Source of the DNA: Bacteroidia bacterium
GTDB lineage: Bacteria > Bacteroidota > Bacteroidia > J057 > JANWXU01
Assembly: GCA_025057395.1 (NCBI GenBank)
Contig: JANWXU010000017.1
Location: 5,725-46,671, forward strand
Direction: 5' to 3'
Length of the DNA stretch: 40,947 nt
Made by a program: the position numbers and the translations under genes. Shown here piece after piece: positions 9,701-18,700 of the stretch. The notes below the pieces were generated by a model, which saw nothing but the letters and a program-made list of their open reading frames with translations, made no database searches and had not been told where the DNA came from. Each line of letters starts with the position of its first letter. Within the stretch, counting starts at the first letter, position 1.

Positions 9701-12462
9701 ATAGCAGCCGTTACAGGGTTACACTGTGGTACGCTTACCGCCACCACATAAGTTCCACTATAGGCAGTAGTAGCCCCCCCAATAGTGGGGTTTTGTAAAG
9801 TAGAAGAAAATCCATTAGGACCGGACCATAAATAAGTAGCGCCCGGTGTTGGCGTAATTTGCAAGTTTAAATTTTGCCCTGCGCAGATAGGAGAATTACT
9901 TTGTGGATTAGGAAAAACAGGAGTATTATTAATCTGTACCGTTGTTTGAGAATTTACGGGCGGACACCCCGGAACAGTAACAGTTAAAGAATAAGTGCCT
10001 CCATTATTAGGTCCTACAGCATGAATCGTAGGATTTTGCAAAGTAGAAGTAAACATATTAGGTCCTGTCCAGCTGTATGTAGCGCCGGGACCTGCATTGT
10101 TAGAAGTAAGTTGCAAGGTAGCGCCTGTACACAAAGGACCGTTATTACTTGCATTAGGGTTAGGTGGGTTATTTACTACTGCATATACAGTAGCAGAAAC
10201 AGGATTACAATGAGGAACACTAACTATAACTGTGTAAGCACCTGTAGCAGCGGTAGTAGCTCCACCAATGGTTGGGTTAGGTAAAGTAGAGCCAAAACCA
10301 TTAGGACCTGTCCATTGGTAAGTAGCATTAGGCGTAGTATTGATAGTAAAATTCAAATTTCCACCAGCACAAATAGGACTATTCACGGTAGGATTAGGAA
10401 ATACAGGAGTGCTTAGTATCTGAACTGTTGTTTGACTCGTAACCGGCGCACAACCTGGTACCGTTACAGTGACCGAATATGTACCTGCATTAGCAGCTGT
10501 TACGGCATACAATACAGGATTTTGAAGTGTGGAAGAAAAGGCATTAGGTCCTGTCCAGGAATAAGTAGCATTCGGCCCTGCATTAGGCGTAGCCAAATTA
10601 AGAGTAGCCCCCGTACAAAGCGGACCATTATTTGTAGCCGTTGCAGCAGGGGGATTACTGATAATTACATTCGTAGTTACCTGAACAGGATTACATCCTG
10701 GTACACTTACCGTTAGGGTATAAAGTCCGGCATCGGCAGCTGTCACATTAGTAAAAGTTGGATTAAGAAGATTAGAATTAAGACCACTAGGACCTACCCA
10801 TTGATAAGTAGCCCCGGGGGTAGCAGTAGCATTTAATACCAGGTTTTGATTAGCACAAAGAGGACCATTATTCGTAGGATTAGGAAAAATAGCAGGTCCT
10901 TTTACCGTAACAGTGGTAGTAGCAGTAACCGGATTGCAGCCTGGCACCGTAACAGTAAGAGTATATACCCCATCATTTGCTAGTGTAACAGGTTGAATAG
11001 TAGGGTTTAATAAAGTCGAAGTAAAACCATTAGGTCCAGACCAGGAATAAGTGGCATTCGGCCCTGCATTATTAGCCGTTAATTGAAGAGTACCTCCTAC
11101 ACAAAGCGGACCATTATTAGTGGGGTTAGGAACAGGTGGATTACTTACTGTAACATTATGAGTAGCACTAATAGGCTGGCACGGGGGCTTACTTACCGTA
11201 ATGGTGTATGTGCCAGAGGCAGCAGCAGTAACAGCCCCAATTGTAGGATTAGCAAGCGTAGAACTAAAACCATTGGGACCTATCCAACTATAAGTAGCAC
11301 CTGGAGTGGGAGTAATGGTAAACTGGAGAGTGGAACCTGCACAAAGAGGAGTATTACTAGTAGGTGCTGGAAAATTAGGTGTGGTAATCACTGAAACATG
11401 AGTAGTAGCAGTAACCGGGTTGCAGCCTGGAGCGGTTACTGTAACAGTATAGGTTCCAGCATTTAACTGAGTAGCTCCTTGAATAGTAGGATTTTGAACA
11501 TTAGATTGGAAATTATTAGGTCCATTCCAAGTGTATGTAGCTCCTTGTACCGGAGCCGCTGTTAGTAGTAAATTATCACCTGCACAAATAGGTCCATTAT
11601 TGCTAGGATTGATTACAGGACCAATTACTACTTGTACACTTCCTGTTACAGGAGGGCAAGGGGGCTTGGAAACTGTTATAGAATAAATACCCGCCCCGGC
11701 TGTTGTAATTTGAGAAATAGAAGGATTCTGCTGATTCGATACAAAGTTATTAGGACCTGTCCAAGAATAAGTAGCCCCCTGGGTACCTGTTGCCGTTAAG
11801 AAAAGAGTTCCTCCAGCACATACAGGACTATTACTTGTAGGAGCGGGAGGATTAGGCGGCGCAACCACCTGTACAGTAGTGGTAGCTGATACAGCGCCAC
11901 AGCCAGGCACATTTACTGTAACCGTATACGTACCACTATTAGCTAGGGTAGCAGAAGGAATCACAGGATTTTGATTACCCGAAGTAAAGCCATTAGGTCC
12001 TTGCCACGAGTAAGTAACTCCTTGGGCATTGGGCGCATTTACATTAAGGTTAATTTGCTGCCCTACGCAAACAGGTCCATTATTCGTAGGGTTAGGATTA
12101 GCGGGTGCGTTTACTTGCAAGGAAGAAGTCCACACAAAAGGAATAAAACAGCCTTGCTTAAAAGCAATAAAAACATACGTACCCGAATGGTTGGGCTGTG
12201 CATTATTAAGTACTGGATTTTGCCCTGTAAGAATTACAGGCCCAATCCAGGTAGCAATAATTATAGGGTCATTTAATATATTTTGAGCACTAAAATACAC
12301 TGTGCCCCCCTGGCAAACTGGACTTGGATTAATTAGAGGAATAAAAATAGGAGGAATACATAGTTGTGAGAATAACTTCTGATTGCTTATAAATATTAAA
12401 AATAAAAGAGCTAGTACTCTGGAGAAAAAATAAAGCTTATGAAGGAGTAGTCTTTTATTCAT
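1..12462 (-). CDS. Giant secreted Ig-like repeat protein (5' part; 3' end outside window)
   Basis: The reading frame starts at ATG 12462-12460 and runs to the left edge as 4154 codons; every line checked is free of in-frame stops and the repeats stay in phase. The first 32 or so residues form a signal peptide: basic MNKRLLLHK, a hydrophobic core, then KLFSQ, a typical Bacteroidota cleavage site. About 23 Ig-like repeats of about 81 residues follow (to about residue 1895), each with GP.C.G near its start, YSW.GPNGF in the middle and a PGC near its end. After them come at least 25 repeats of about 89 residues with RLYT.P.GG.P, TTT.YY and C.S.RTPV, which fit the CHU_C-associated Ig-like type. 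The gene lies 294 bp downstream of another giant gene on the same strand, beyond a terminator, so it probably has its own promoter, though no exact TAnnTTTG box was found. Inferred role: a cell-surface or secreted adhesin. The C-terminus, where a T9SS sorting domain would be expected, is not visible. Confidence 0.9.
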   Translation of the reverse strand, partial: MNKRLLLHKLYFFSRVLALLFLIFISNQKLFSQLCIPPIFIPLINPSPVCQGGTVYFSAQNILNDPIIIATWIGPVILTGQNPVLNNAQPNHSGTYVFIAFKQGCFIPFVWTSSLQVNAPANPNPTNNGPVCVGQQINLNVNAPNAQGVTYSWQGPNGFTSGNQNPVIPSATLANSGTYTVTVNVPGCGAVSATTTVQVVAPPNPPAPTSNSPVCAGGTLFLTATGTQGATYSWTGPNNFVSNQQNPSISQITTAGAGIYSITVSKPPCPPVTGSVQVVIGPVINPSNNGPICAGDNLLLTAAPVQGATYTWNGPNNFQSNVQNPTIQGATQLNAGTYTVTVTAPGCNPVTATTHVSVITTPNFPAPTSNTPLCAGSTLQFTITPTPGATYSWIGPNGFSSTLANPTIGAVTAAASGTYTITVSKPPCQPISATHNVTVSNPPVPNPTNNGPLCVGGTLQLTANNAGPNATYSWSGPNGFTSTLLNPTIQPVTLANDGVYTLTVTVPGCNPVTATTTVTVKGPAIFPNPTNNGPLCANQNLVLNATATPGATYQWVGPSGLNSNLLNPTFTNVTAADAGLYTLTVSVPGCNPVQVTTNVIISNPPAATATNNGPLCTGATLNLATPNAGPNATYSWTGPNAFSSTLQNPVLYAVTAANAGTYSVTVTVPGCAPVTSQTTVQILSTPVFPNPTVNSPICAGGNLNFTINTTPNATYQWTGPNGFGSTLPNPTIGGATTAATGAYTVIVSVPHCNPVSATVYAVVNNPPNPNASNNGPLCTGATLQLTSNNAGPGATYSWTGPNMFTSTLQNPTIHAVGPNNGGTYSLTVTVPGCPPVNSQTTVQINNTPVFPNPQSNSPICAGQNLNLQITPTPGATYLWSGPNGFSSTLQNPTIGGATTAYSGTYVVAVSVPQCNPVTAAINVEIYNPPNPPNPTNNGPLCAGATLQLTVATTPGATYSWSGPGSFNSTLPNPSIPAVNPSNAGTYSVTVTVPGCPPATGQTTVTINNFAVFPAPQSNSPVCVGGNLNLSATGSPGASYLWVGPNGFSSTLQNPTIGGVTLAASGDYSITVTVPQCNPITAITTVTVNAPPNPPNPSNNGPLCSGALLNLMAVGTPGATYQWTGPNNFTSTLQNPSINAVTTLEAGTYSVTVTVPGCPPATGQTTVVVHDIPIFPNPSSNSPVCTGDNITLTATGSPGASYNWNGPNGFNSTLLTPTIGGATPAASGVYTLTVTVPQCNPITAQTTVIVNDPPLPPNPTNNGPLCLNQTLNLDATFTPGASYSWSGPNNFSSTLRNPTIYGVNLSHAGTYSVTVTVPGCAPVTAQTTVIIHDVAVNPAVTSNSPVCAGDPIMLTANGTPGASYSWTGPNAFSSTLQNPIIANATPANAGIYEITVTVPFCAPVKSSTTVEVNLPPSPPNPTSNSPLCLGQTLQLDAILSPNATYSWSGPNFFSSTLRNPTIHQVSTANAGTYQVVVTVPGCAPVTGQVNVIVNDIAIFPDPKNNGPLCEGMVLNLSANASPNATYQWTGPNGFTSTLQNPNIANVSVANAGVYSITVTVPQCDPISATTTVQIFAPPNPPNPSGTAIMCQNGTILLQAVTTPGATYSWTGPNNFSSTLQNPSIPNATTAHSGTYSVTVSVPACAPVTGSFDVQVVNPPLFPAPTNSGPVCVGNDLSFNAVPSPGATYQWTGPNGFNSTLLYPKIGGVTTAANGVYTITVVVPGCDPILATTQVKVYAPAIPNPTNNGPLCLNQPQTLFLSTDLHPDATYEWVGPNQFSSTLRNPVIPSPTTDHTGTYVVTVTVPGCGTTYDTTNVIISEPPLPPSPMSNSPLCVGEQLNLTATAKPGTTLYWSGPNGFSSTLQNPELPNALLPAAGDYIVEAVAPGCPTIKDTVNVQIITAPAAPTAMNVCGTHNPVFTALMNNPAGSEIRLYTTPTGGTPFAIKNSPPYEIQAPSVGVTTTYYLASATSNGCTSTRTPVIAYPQAGPSPVIPTGSQVETCGTSGLITFTARMGIVPGTELRLYSTPYGGMPISTSSNGPNYLLQATIQNNTTTTFYIETYDANRNCVSNEPRVPVTAIARLRPAVPSAQNLSACEPGSFSFSVLMNQPAGAVARLYTVSSGGEPVAVDSTQPYILRTPEISTHTTFYIEAGYNNSNCSSARVPIVARIETVTPPVVENVLACGNGSTPVTFTATMIAPGNVLRVYTLPESIQFIHTDNIPAYTYTANVTQTATYFFTAYNPQTGCESKQRTQASAIVRPVPVFSLNPVSASRCGPGVVTVTVTVTNPTPDTEVRLYLWPGFNAPIQTTTQLPAIFTTPSITTTTSYVVEVAYTETRCEARKDFVGTIIPLPGRPIIQRIHICNSDTANITVLPGNPPGQAFRLYTQSSSSEPLWEALTVPGYFSVTGITRPVTYYATAFDGNCESAKTPVIIQPNQVSPPIIGNVERCGAGAVTFTAQMGDLPGNEIRLYPSPAATGYLTRTGVSPYFLVLNNITTTTTFYASVFNEAKECESRRIPVVATIHPLPPLPTTPDTIVLCSRNSTTLSVSFFNPAFMKVRVYGSPVGGIPIAEDDTPPFQLPINNVVASNFYYVEAVNTQTGCISATRRPVWLQLGTTPARPQANAPTRCGAGNITITATLVQPQQVGMRLYTVPSGGVPLAHLPQGPYEFTDIPVTTTTTFYLATYNEFCESVRLPLRVVVYSLPAAPQVTHQVWERCGAGAVTITATMGQPAGNVIALYQFPTGGDPLQVDNVPPFEYTLESTTTTTYYLASRIAELGCESQRTAVVVKILPTPSEPGPLSYNFCGPADFSFSITAQPGESIQLYTVSTAGAPIVTLSDCHRSCNYRISNLNRDTTLYAEHVLLASGCKSGRAPIQIKMLKRPGKPIARDVTICQAGHAFVTAAMVQPLGTELRLYETPVATVPFARSTSTNAVLQTPFNATSTLYYISSIDVTSGCESERAVVNVILQPPLPAPQASNVIRCSGIPATITATFSANIPSGTIVLLYALPVGGTVLGSDATYPYEINPPNPLANGTYYLEARDPSTGCTSPRTKVEVSFNSLPGRPANQQIILCSPGIFTFTAHMGTPSGNRMYLYSTPIGGVPISTAFSAPYTFSQYISSSITYYVAAADVVSGCEGDRGQIAIEMAIPPAAPSVLQDQFLLCQNGSVTLTANMGIPAGTEMRLYVTPRGGSPIASATTFPYVLNTPSINTTTTFYVEAINTQTGCTSTSRTPVFVQLNPSAKPGLPKVASVTLCSSAVAILTPLMGRPEGTGFYLYENPVGGSPISSSMDVPYLLRTPIITTTTTFYVASFFSNCESDRVPVIIHYDVTLTHPQVQPVMRCGVGSVTFTVQTQVQATQVRLFTTATQGVPVATAGVSNGISVITSPPIGTHTLFYVEAFNGNCSSPRTAVEARVLLPPPPPTVRTQTVCRGARLTLSIPMSVENGTEVRMYTQESGGDFIQAAVAPPYNLITPPVLVNTTFYLESGPITCPSNTRSAVVVLVYDAPAVPIPNTTRVSRCGAGTLHFTVSSAEAEVQLLDINNNILSVDATPPFILSTPFLVTTTTFYIRTYSRGMQCSSSNVEVVAEVSAVPGSPTARVAPICAGNIATIVAQMSTPAGTQITLFDAAVGGTPIATDNTPIFELPTPVLTTHTIFYIESQNTATGCSSPRVPVQVLVTEPPQAPAVGNVSVICGSGSAILTITTPQNNVEVRLYSQAAQGVILDLDSDFPYSLTTPIITTTTTFYIASAIGQCESVRRSMVVVNVQSKPVITANSVSRCSPGTVTFTAQGSNVSEVRLYVSGNAGPIQIDATPPFELSPPYTIFTTTQFQLEPVNGMCVGDRVTVSANVVEAPPMPGSPLNLQRCGPGSVSFSIAMNATPNVEVRLYDVPQGGNIIATDNVAPYELLIPFVAVSANYYLASFSTLTQCESPRVKVSVTIFDRPANLQIEPIQTCAGIVTVPINGVSSGAVVKLYTQPSGGVPIQTVNQNPYELRLNVVTNITYYVEQENGACSSARTPFSITVTQALSIPPVGPFTLCAAQRLTFTVSVPSGTEVSLFAEPIGGFALDKAVAPPYSLTTPLITTSSVFYLEARQGNCMPSARVPFSITVSAPPARPVVNNVQRCGTGRTTFTVSTSTNGATLRFYDENGIL
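6780..12330 (-). repeat. About 23 tandem Ig-like repeats of about 81 aa
   Basis: The motif for N.GP.C.G recurs roughly every 243 bases, for example near 12070, 11820, 11585, 11100, 10615, 10130, 9645, 9155, 8670, 7940, 7460 and 6965. Each unit then reads ATYSW.GPNGF.S..QNP.I, SGTYTVTV and a PGC. The period is a multiple of three and DNA identity between units is only moderate, so this is an old protein-level array and not a recent DNA amplification. Confidence 0.85.
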
Positions 12463-12756
12463 GCTACAAAATTTTAGTAAAAAAGATTAAAAGACCTAGA
12501 ACTTTACTTAAATAAAAACTTTTTAAGCTAATAAAAAGAGCATTGATTAAAAAAATATTAACTTACCTTAATTAATTCTTATCAAACTACTGAAAAGCGA
12601 CATTTATACATATACAAAAAAAATAAATTAAATGCCTAATCACTTGTTTAGGTTTAAAGTTTTAATATAACCAAAGCCTATAAATAACAAAACTTTTAGG
12701 CCTAAAATACAAAAAGGCTACCCCTATTGGGTAGCCTTAGTTAAGGCAATTCTTTT
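12463..12756. other. Intergenic gap between the two giant genes
   Basis: This is AT-rich DNA between the stop of the upstream giant gene and the ATG of the downstream one. It contains the terminator hairpin at 12711-12740. No complete TAnnTTTG promoter box was found on the minus strand, and no small gene with convincing features was seen. Confidence 0.6.
12711..12740 (-). terminator. Rho-independent terminator of the 22.9-kb giant gene
   Basis: A perfect inverted repeat (AAGGCTACCC / GGGTAGCCTT, 10 bp, five-base loop) lies 17 bases beyond the stop codon. On the minus strand it is followed by TTTTTGTATTTT, the usual form of an intrinsic terminator. It separates the transcripts of the two giant genes. 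Confidence 0.85.
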
Positions 12757-15700
12757 CTATTCAAACATAATTTTCGCCTTGAAGATTTGTTCACCTAGGC
12801 GCAGTTCTAGGATATAAATGCCTGGTGTATAGCGCTCTATTTGCACAGGAATTTGATTCAAGCCATGAACTATTGGGCTAGTATTCTCTAGGGCAACCCT
12901 ACCTGTTAAATCAACAATACGAATATAAGCTTGCCCTTGCTGCGCAGCCTCTAATTGAAGTATAAAATTACCACGGCTGGGGTTAGGATAAACAGTAACA
13001 TTATCAAAATTTTGCGTACTAAAAGTTTGTAATCTTGAAGGGAGGGTAGTGAAGTTACTTTCACTACTCCATACCGAAAGTATTCCACTACATTCTGCTT
13101 GAACCCTTACTAAATAACGAGTGTTAGGATCTAAACCACTAATAGTAAAGCTTGTCTGCAAGCCCGTACTAATAGTATTCCAAGCAGTACCTACGGCGTC
13201 TCTACGCCAAGAAATGCTATAACGTGTTGCACCTGGAACGGGAATCCAAGTTACTATTGCATTGTTAATAGCAGGCTGTATTTGAGTAATTGCAGGTGCT
13301 TGACAGCCCGAAAGCGTAGTGAAACGCACAGGATTAGAATACTCCGAGAAAATTCCACTCCCACAATTTGAACGTACCCTTGCCTCGTACTGCGTATTAG
13401 GCTGTAGATTAGATAAGGCAACACTTGTTGCATTTATAGGATTAGGTACTATATCAATCCAAGTTGTAGCATTTAATGGTTTGTAGCTTACTTCGTAACT
13501 TATAGCAGAACTTACAGCACTCCAACGAATAGTAGCTGTAGTAGCACTAATCAAGTCTACACTAACACTTCCTGGAACTGCACAAGTAGCTGCCTGCTGG
13601 CCAAGTACTATTGAAGCCGAAGAAGTACAACCGCTACCATCTCTATCATTCACTGTTATCGTATATACTCCTGTAGCGAGATTGGCATAGACTACACTTG
13701 TTGTTGAAGTTATTTGCTCATTGCCACCATTCAGGCGAACTCTATAAGGAGGAGTACCCCCTGTAATTGTTACAGCAATAGAGCCATCAGTGCATGTAGG
13801 ACATGTAGTACCTGTTGCAGTGGCACTTACCAAAGCTCCTTGACTTACGTTAATGGTTACTGTTCGTTCAATAGCGCAGCCCAAAAGATTAGCAACCCTG
13901 ACGGTATATGTAGTAGTAGTGCTAGGACTAGCTACAGGACTAGGAATTGTAGGATTGTTTAAGCCTGTAGTAGGTGTCCATGTGTATTTATCGCCTCCAC
14001 TAGCATTGAGTTGTACAAGTGAGTTGGCACAAACCGTAACAGCCTCCGGCGTAACACGAATAGTCGAACCATAGAAAGGTATTACAGTTACGAAATCGCG
14101 GAAAGTACAGCCGGTCGTGGTATTAGTGACAGTTAGAGTATAAGTAGTTACTACTGTTGGATAAGCTAGCGGATTAGCTATTGTAGAATCACTAAGGCTA
14201 ATGCCCGGACTCCAACGATAAATATTACCTCCTTGTGCTCTTAATTGAACAGGTATCCCTACAGCATCAATTGTATAACAAAGGGTATCTGGCAGGCCAG
14301 TATTAATTACACAGCCGGGAACTGTAAAGGCAGTGGTTGCAAAACCAGAGGTATCAACGCCTAGTGCACAAACAGTTCGTACGCGCGCCTGATATTGAGC
14401 ATTCGGAGTTAAGCCTGTTAGTACTACGCGATTCTGTGCTACTATAGGAAGAGCTTCCCAGTTTGTTGTTCCACTGCGACGATACTCAAATAAATAGCCT
14501 ACAGCATTTGGAATAGCTCTCCAAGTAGCTACTACACTAGCAGGATTACTAGTATTAACCAGCAACTCTGTAGGCGAAGGGCAAGTAGCTTGGCAAACTC
14601 TTGTAATAATAAGCTCTGGGGCAAAGCGTGTAGAAGTAAATTGAATGTTACTAGGCATATTGCTTCGCTGAGAGATATTAGGTGTGCCTACCACTGTATT
14701 AGTAGTAAGATTAGCAATTACTGTTGCAGGAGTTGCAGTATTACATCCATTCACATTCCCCTCTACATCGGTACGAATCACATATACGTCTGAGTTACCT
14801 TGTCCAAAGCTTCGTGTATTACCTGTAATAATAAATCCGTTATCTGTAGTTACAGATACATACCTAGCCTGATCTGCTAAATTACCACCATACGTACGAG
14901 AGAATAATAAATTACCGCTAAAATCAGTCTTTACAAGGTATACATCAGAATTGAAAGAAACACTTCCTCCCACTGCTACAAACCCATCTTGTGCCACATT
15001 TATACCATAAGCATAGTCAAAGGAAGCACCTCCGAAGGCACGTGCCCACTCAAGGTTACCCGCCGAATTAGTTTTTACCAAGTACATATCCGCATTACCC
15101 ACGTTAAAGCTACGAGTTAAGCCTCCTACTAGGAAACCACCATCAGGAGCTTGCACAATCGAATATGCATCTTCTTGATTAGGTCCTCCAAAAGTTCTTG
15201 CCCACTGCACAACGCCCAGACTGTTAGTTTTAATTACTAACATATCATTGCTTCCTTGACCAAAGCTATTACTCATACCCGCGACAGCATACCCTCCATC
15301 CCTGGTAAGAACAACAGAAAAACCATAATCATCTTGTGCACCACCGTAAGCTTGTGCCCACTGCACATTACCCTGGGCATCAGTTTTCATTAGGAATAAA
15401 TCTCGTTTCCCTATACCCGAGTTATTTACAGATCCTACTACTATATACCCGCCATCTCCAGTTTGCGCAACATCATAAGCTACACGCCAATCGGTCCCCC
15501 CGTAGGTTCTTTCCCATTGCTTATTACCCTGACCATCTATCTTTAGCAGGTAAATATATGTCTCTGTAGCACCAGTACTCGTAGAATGTCCTGCAATAAT
15601 ATACCCTCCATCGTTGGTAGGAATTATAGACCGAGCTTCATCACGGTTAGGTCCTCCATAAGTTCTATCCCAAACACGATTACCAAAAGCGTCTAACTTA

Positions 15701-18700
15701 ACTACATAAACATCCCAATTGCCCGCACCAGCACTTATAGTATAACCTGCAACAATATATCCACCATCGGGTGTTTGACGAGTAGAAAAGCCTTCGTCCC
15801 AAGCATTACCGCCTATGGCTAACTGAAATACTGCGCCCGAAGGAGCTGCTGTTGGAAAAGCTACAGGGTTACTAAAGCTAGAATTACCTAAACCACCACA
15901 ATTGCTGCGTACTTGAACTTCGTATACAGAGTTGGGAACAAGAGTAGTGAGCAAAATAGTAGTATCACTTACGTTAGCTACAGTTTGCCAATTAGCATCG
16001 CCTACTCGACGATACTGTACATCATAAGATATTGCTCTTGGAACGCGACGCCATGTAACTGTTGCTCTAGAACCCGAAATATTACTTACCACTACTCGAA
16101 CAGGGGTGCTACAAGTTATATCTGTAGTAGTAAATTGAGTATTCACAAAGTCTGATACTGAAGCATTAGGTCTACAAATAGTACGAACTCTTACTCGATA
16201 AGTGGTATTAGGTTCTAAGCTTGCTATAGTATATTGAGTTGCAGCCTGAGTTGCTAAAAGCGACCAATTATCTGCTCCTTGCTTTCTTATCCAAATTTCA
16301 TACAAACTAGCTCCTGCTACAGGGTTCCAGCTAACAAGTGCACTATTATCCGTCACCTGACTAACCGTAAGAGACTGTGGCCTTTCACAGTTAGTAATAC
16401 CTGTAGTGACTGTGGTAGTAGTATATCCTGAAAAGGCAACTCCTACTTCGCAAACCGTGCGTACACGAATTGTATAATTAGTATTCGAGTTTAAGTCATT
16501 TATTACCACAGTGGTATTAGGAGCAGATACAAACAACCGCGTCCAATCGTTGGAACCTTGCGGAGCATACTCTACTTCATATCCTTCTGCATTAGCTACG
16601 GGTTGCCAAGTTACCCTTACACCAAAAGAAGTAACCTCAGAAGTAGAAACCTGGGTAGTAGGCGAGCAAGATTTGGTATCAAAAGAATTCAATATCCATG
16701 AAGAAAGTGCTACAGCTGGCTCACATATTACACGCACTCTTACATCATAGGTACGGTCAGGAGTTAGTCCACTAAGAGCTACTCTTGGCTGAGTAGTACG
16801 AATAGGTGAAGACCATTGCACTTGCGTTTGCAACTTATATTCTACCTCATACCCCTGCGCACCTACTACTGGCTCCCACCGAACTACAGCCCTTGACGCA
16901 GAAATACTATCTATTATTAAGAAATTTATAGCATCACACTCCTGCGTTGCAAAACGAGTGGTAGTAGGACTAGACGTAGCGTTAGCACATATAGAGCGCA
17001 CTCTCACATCATATAGAGTTCCACCTAGCAAGTTAGTAATTACTACAGAAGTTCCAGTTGTAGGCGGTAAGGCCGTCCAATTCTGAGTAGATATAGGCTT
17101 GTATTCAACTTGGTAACTATTAGCTTCAGGAACAGGATTCCATTGCACTGTAGCTGTTGTAAAGCTGAGTGCACTAGCAACAACATTGCTCGGTGCTGGG
17201 CAGGTGCCACTGGGGCATTCTAGCGTCTGGAAACTAAATAAAGTGAAGCCTGAGAAATTTCCGTTCAAGCAAATAGCTTGAATTCTTACCTCATAAACAG
17301 TATTGCAAGCTAAGCCTGTTAGGGTCACAAGGGGAGATAGCACAGTGATTGGTGCCGACCAGGGACTTCCACTGCCCAATACTCGATACTCAACTCGATA
17401 ACTTTGAGCCGTAGGCACTCCTGCCCATACCAAAATACCTCGCGTAGGAGTAACATCCACTAACCCAACATTTTCAGGATCTTGACAATCTCCTGCTCCC
17501 ACACCTGGAGTACAAAACTGAGTAGTAGCAAAATTAGAATTCCCATTTGCACAAATAGCTCGAACCCTCACATCGTAGCACGTATTCGCTTGCAAGTTTC
17601 TTAGTTCAATACTTGTAGCTAAGGGTGGAACAGTAGTTAAGGTTATCCACTGGTTAGCTCCTCTTATAGAGTACTGCACTTCATAGCTTGCAGCATTAGA
17701 GCTAGCACTCCAAGATACTTGTGCTGCATTAGAAGTAATACTACTAACTACTACGTTAGTCGGCACCTCACAAAGAGTAGTCGTAGTAAAATTACCAGTT
17801 GTAAATGGCGAAGTGCTACCATCCGTACAAATCACTCGCACTCTTATTTCGTAAGGCGTACCTCCTGTCAGACCTGTAATTGTCACACTGGTAGCGGAAG
17901 TTGTTACTACGGTTATCCAAGTAGGAGCCCCCGCTACTCGATATTCTACTTGGTAACCCCTGGCTTGCGCTACAGGTGCCCATGAAATACTAGCCCTATT
18001 ATTCTCAACTGCCGAAATATTTATGTTCGCAATAGGCGTACAGGGCTGGGTAAGAGTGAAATTAGTAGCAACCGGAATAGAAGAAACACCTGGTGCACAA
18101 ATTGCCCTCACATATGCAACATAGCTCGCACCTGCTATTAAATTGTTGAATACTTGTGAAGTAGCAGGTGCATCTACAGTTGTAGTACTCACGGGAGTTA
18201 GCCCCCCTTGGGTTTCCTGACTAAGGCTTACTTCATAACGAATAGCTGTTACGGTGGGCAGCCACTCCACACGTGCCGAAGTATTACTTAAAACAGTTGC
18301 AACTACACTTGTAACCGGTTGGCAATCGCCTGGTGTAAATATTTGATAATTATAAATCGAACTTTCACCGTTAGCACAAATAGCCCTTACGCGCACTAAA
18401 TACTCTGTAAAAGGAACTAACCCTGTAATTGTAATACTTGTCTGAGAAGTAGTACGGGTAATTAACCAATCCTGCCCCGAATTATTACTCAATTGCACCT
18501 CATAAGACTGGGCACCTCCTACTGCCCCCCAAGAAATAGTAGCTTCTGTATTATTCTGCGCAATTCGAATAGGCAACTGAATTACAGGATTCCCACATCT
18601 AGGATTAGCCGAGCTTAAGCTAAAGAAAGTAGTTACATAATTCGAAACGCCAAAACTACATATAGAGCGAACACGTACTAGATAATCACGATTAGTCTGC

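Noticed and set aside
12694-12705. Palindrome TTAGGCCTAA in the gap between the giant genes
   Set aside because: It is short, has no T run or paired site, and lies beside a much better terminator; chance in AT-rich DNA is likely.
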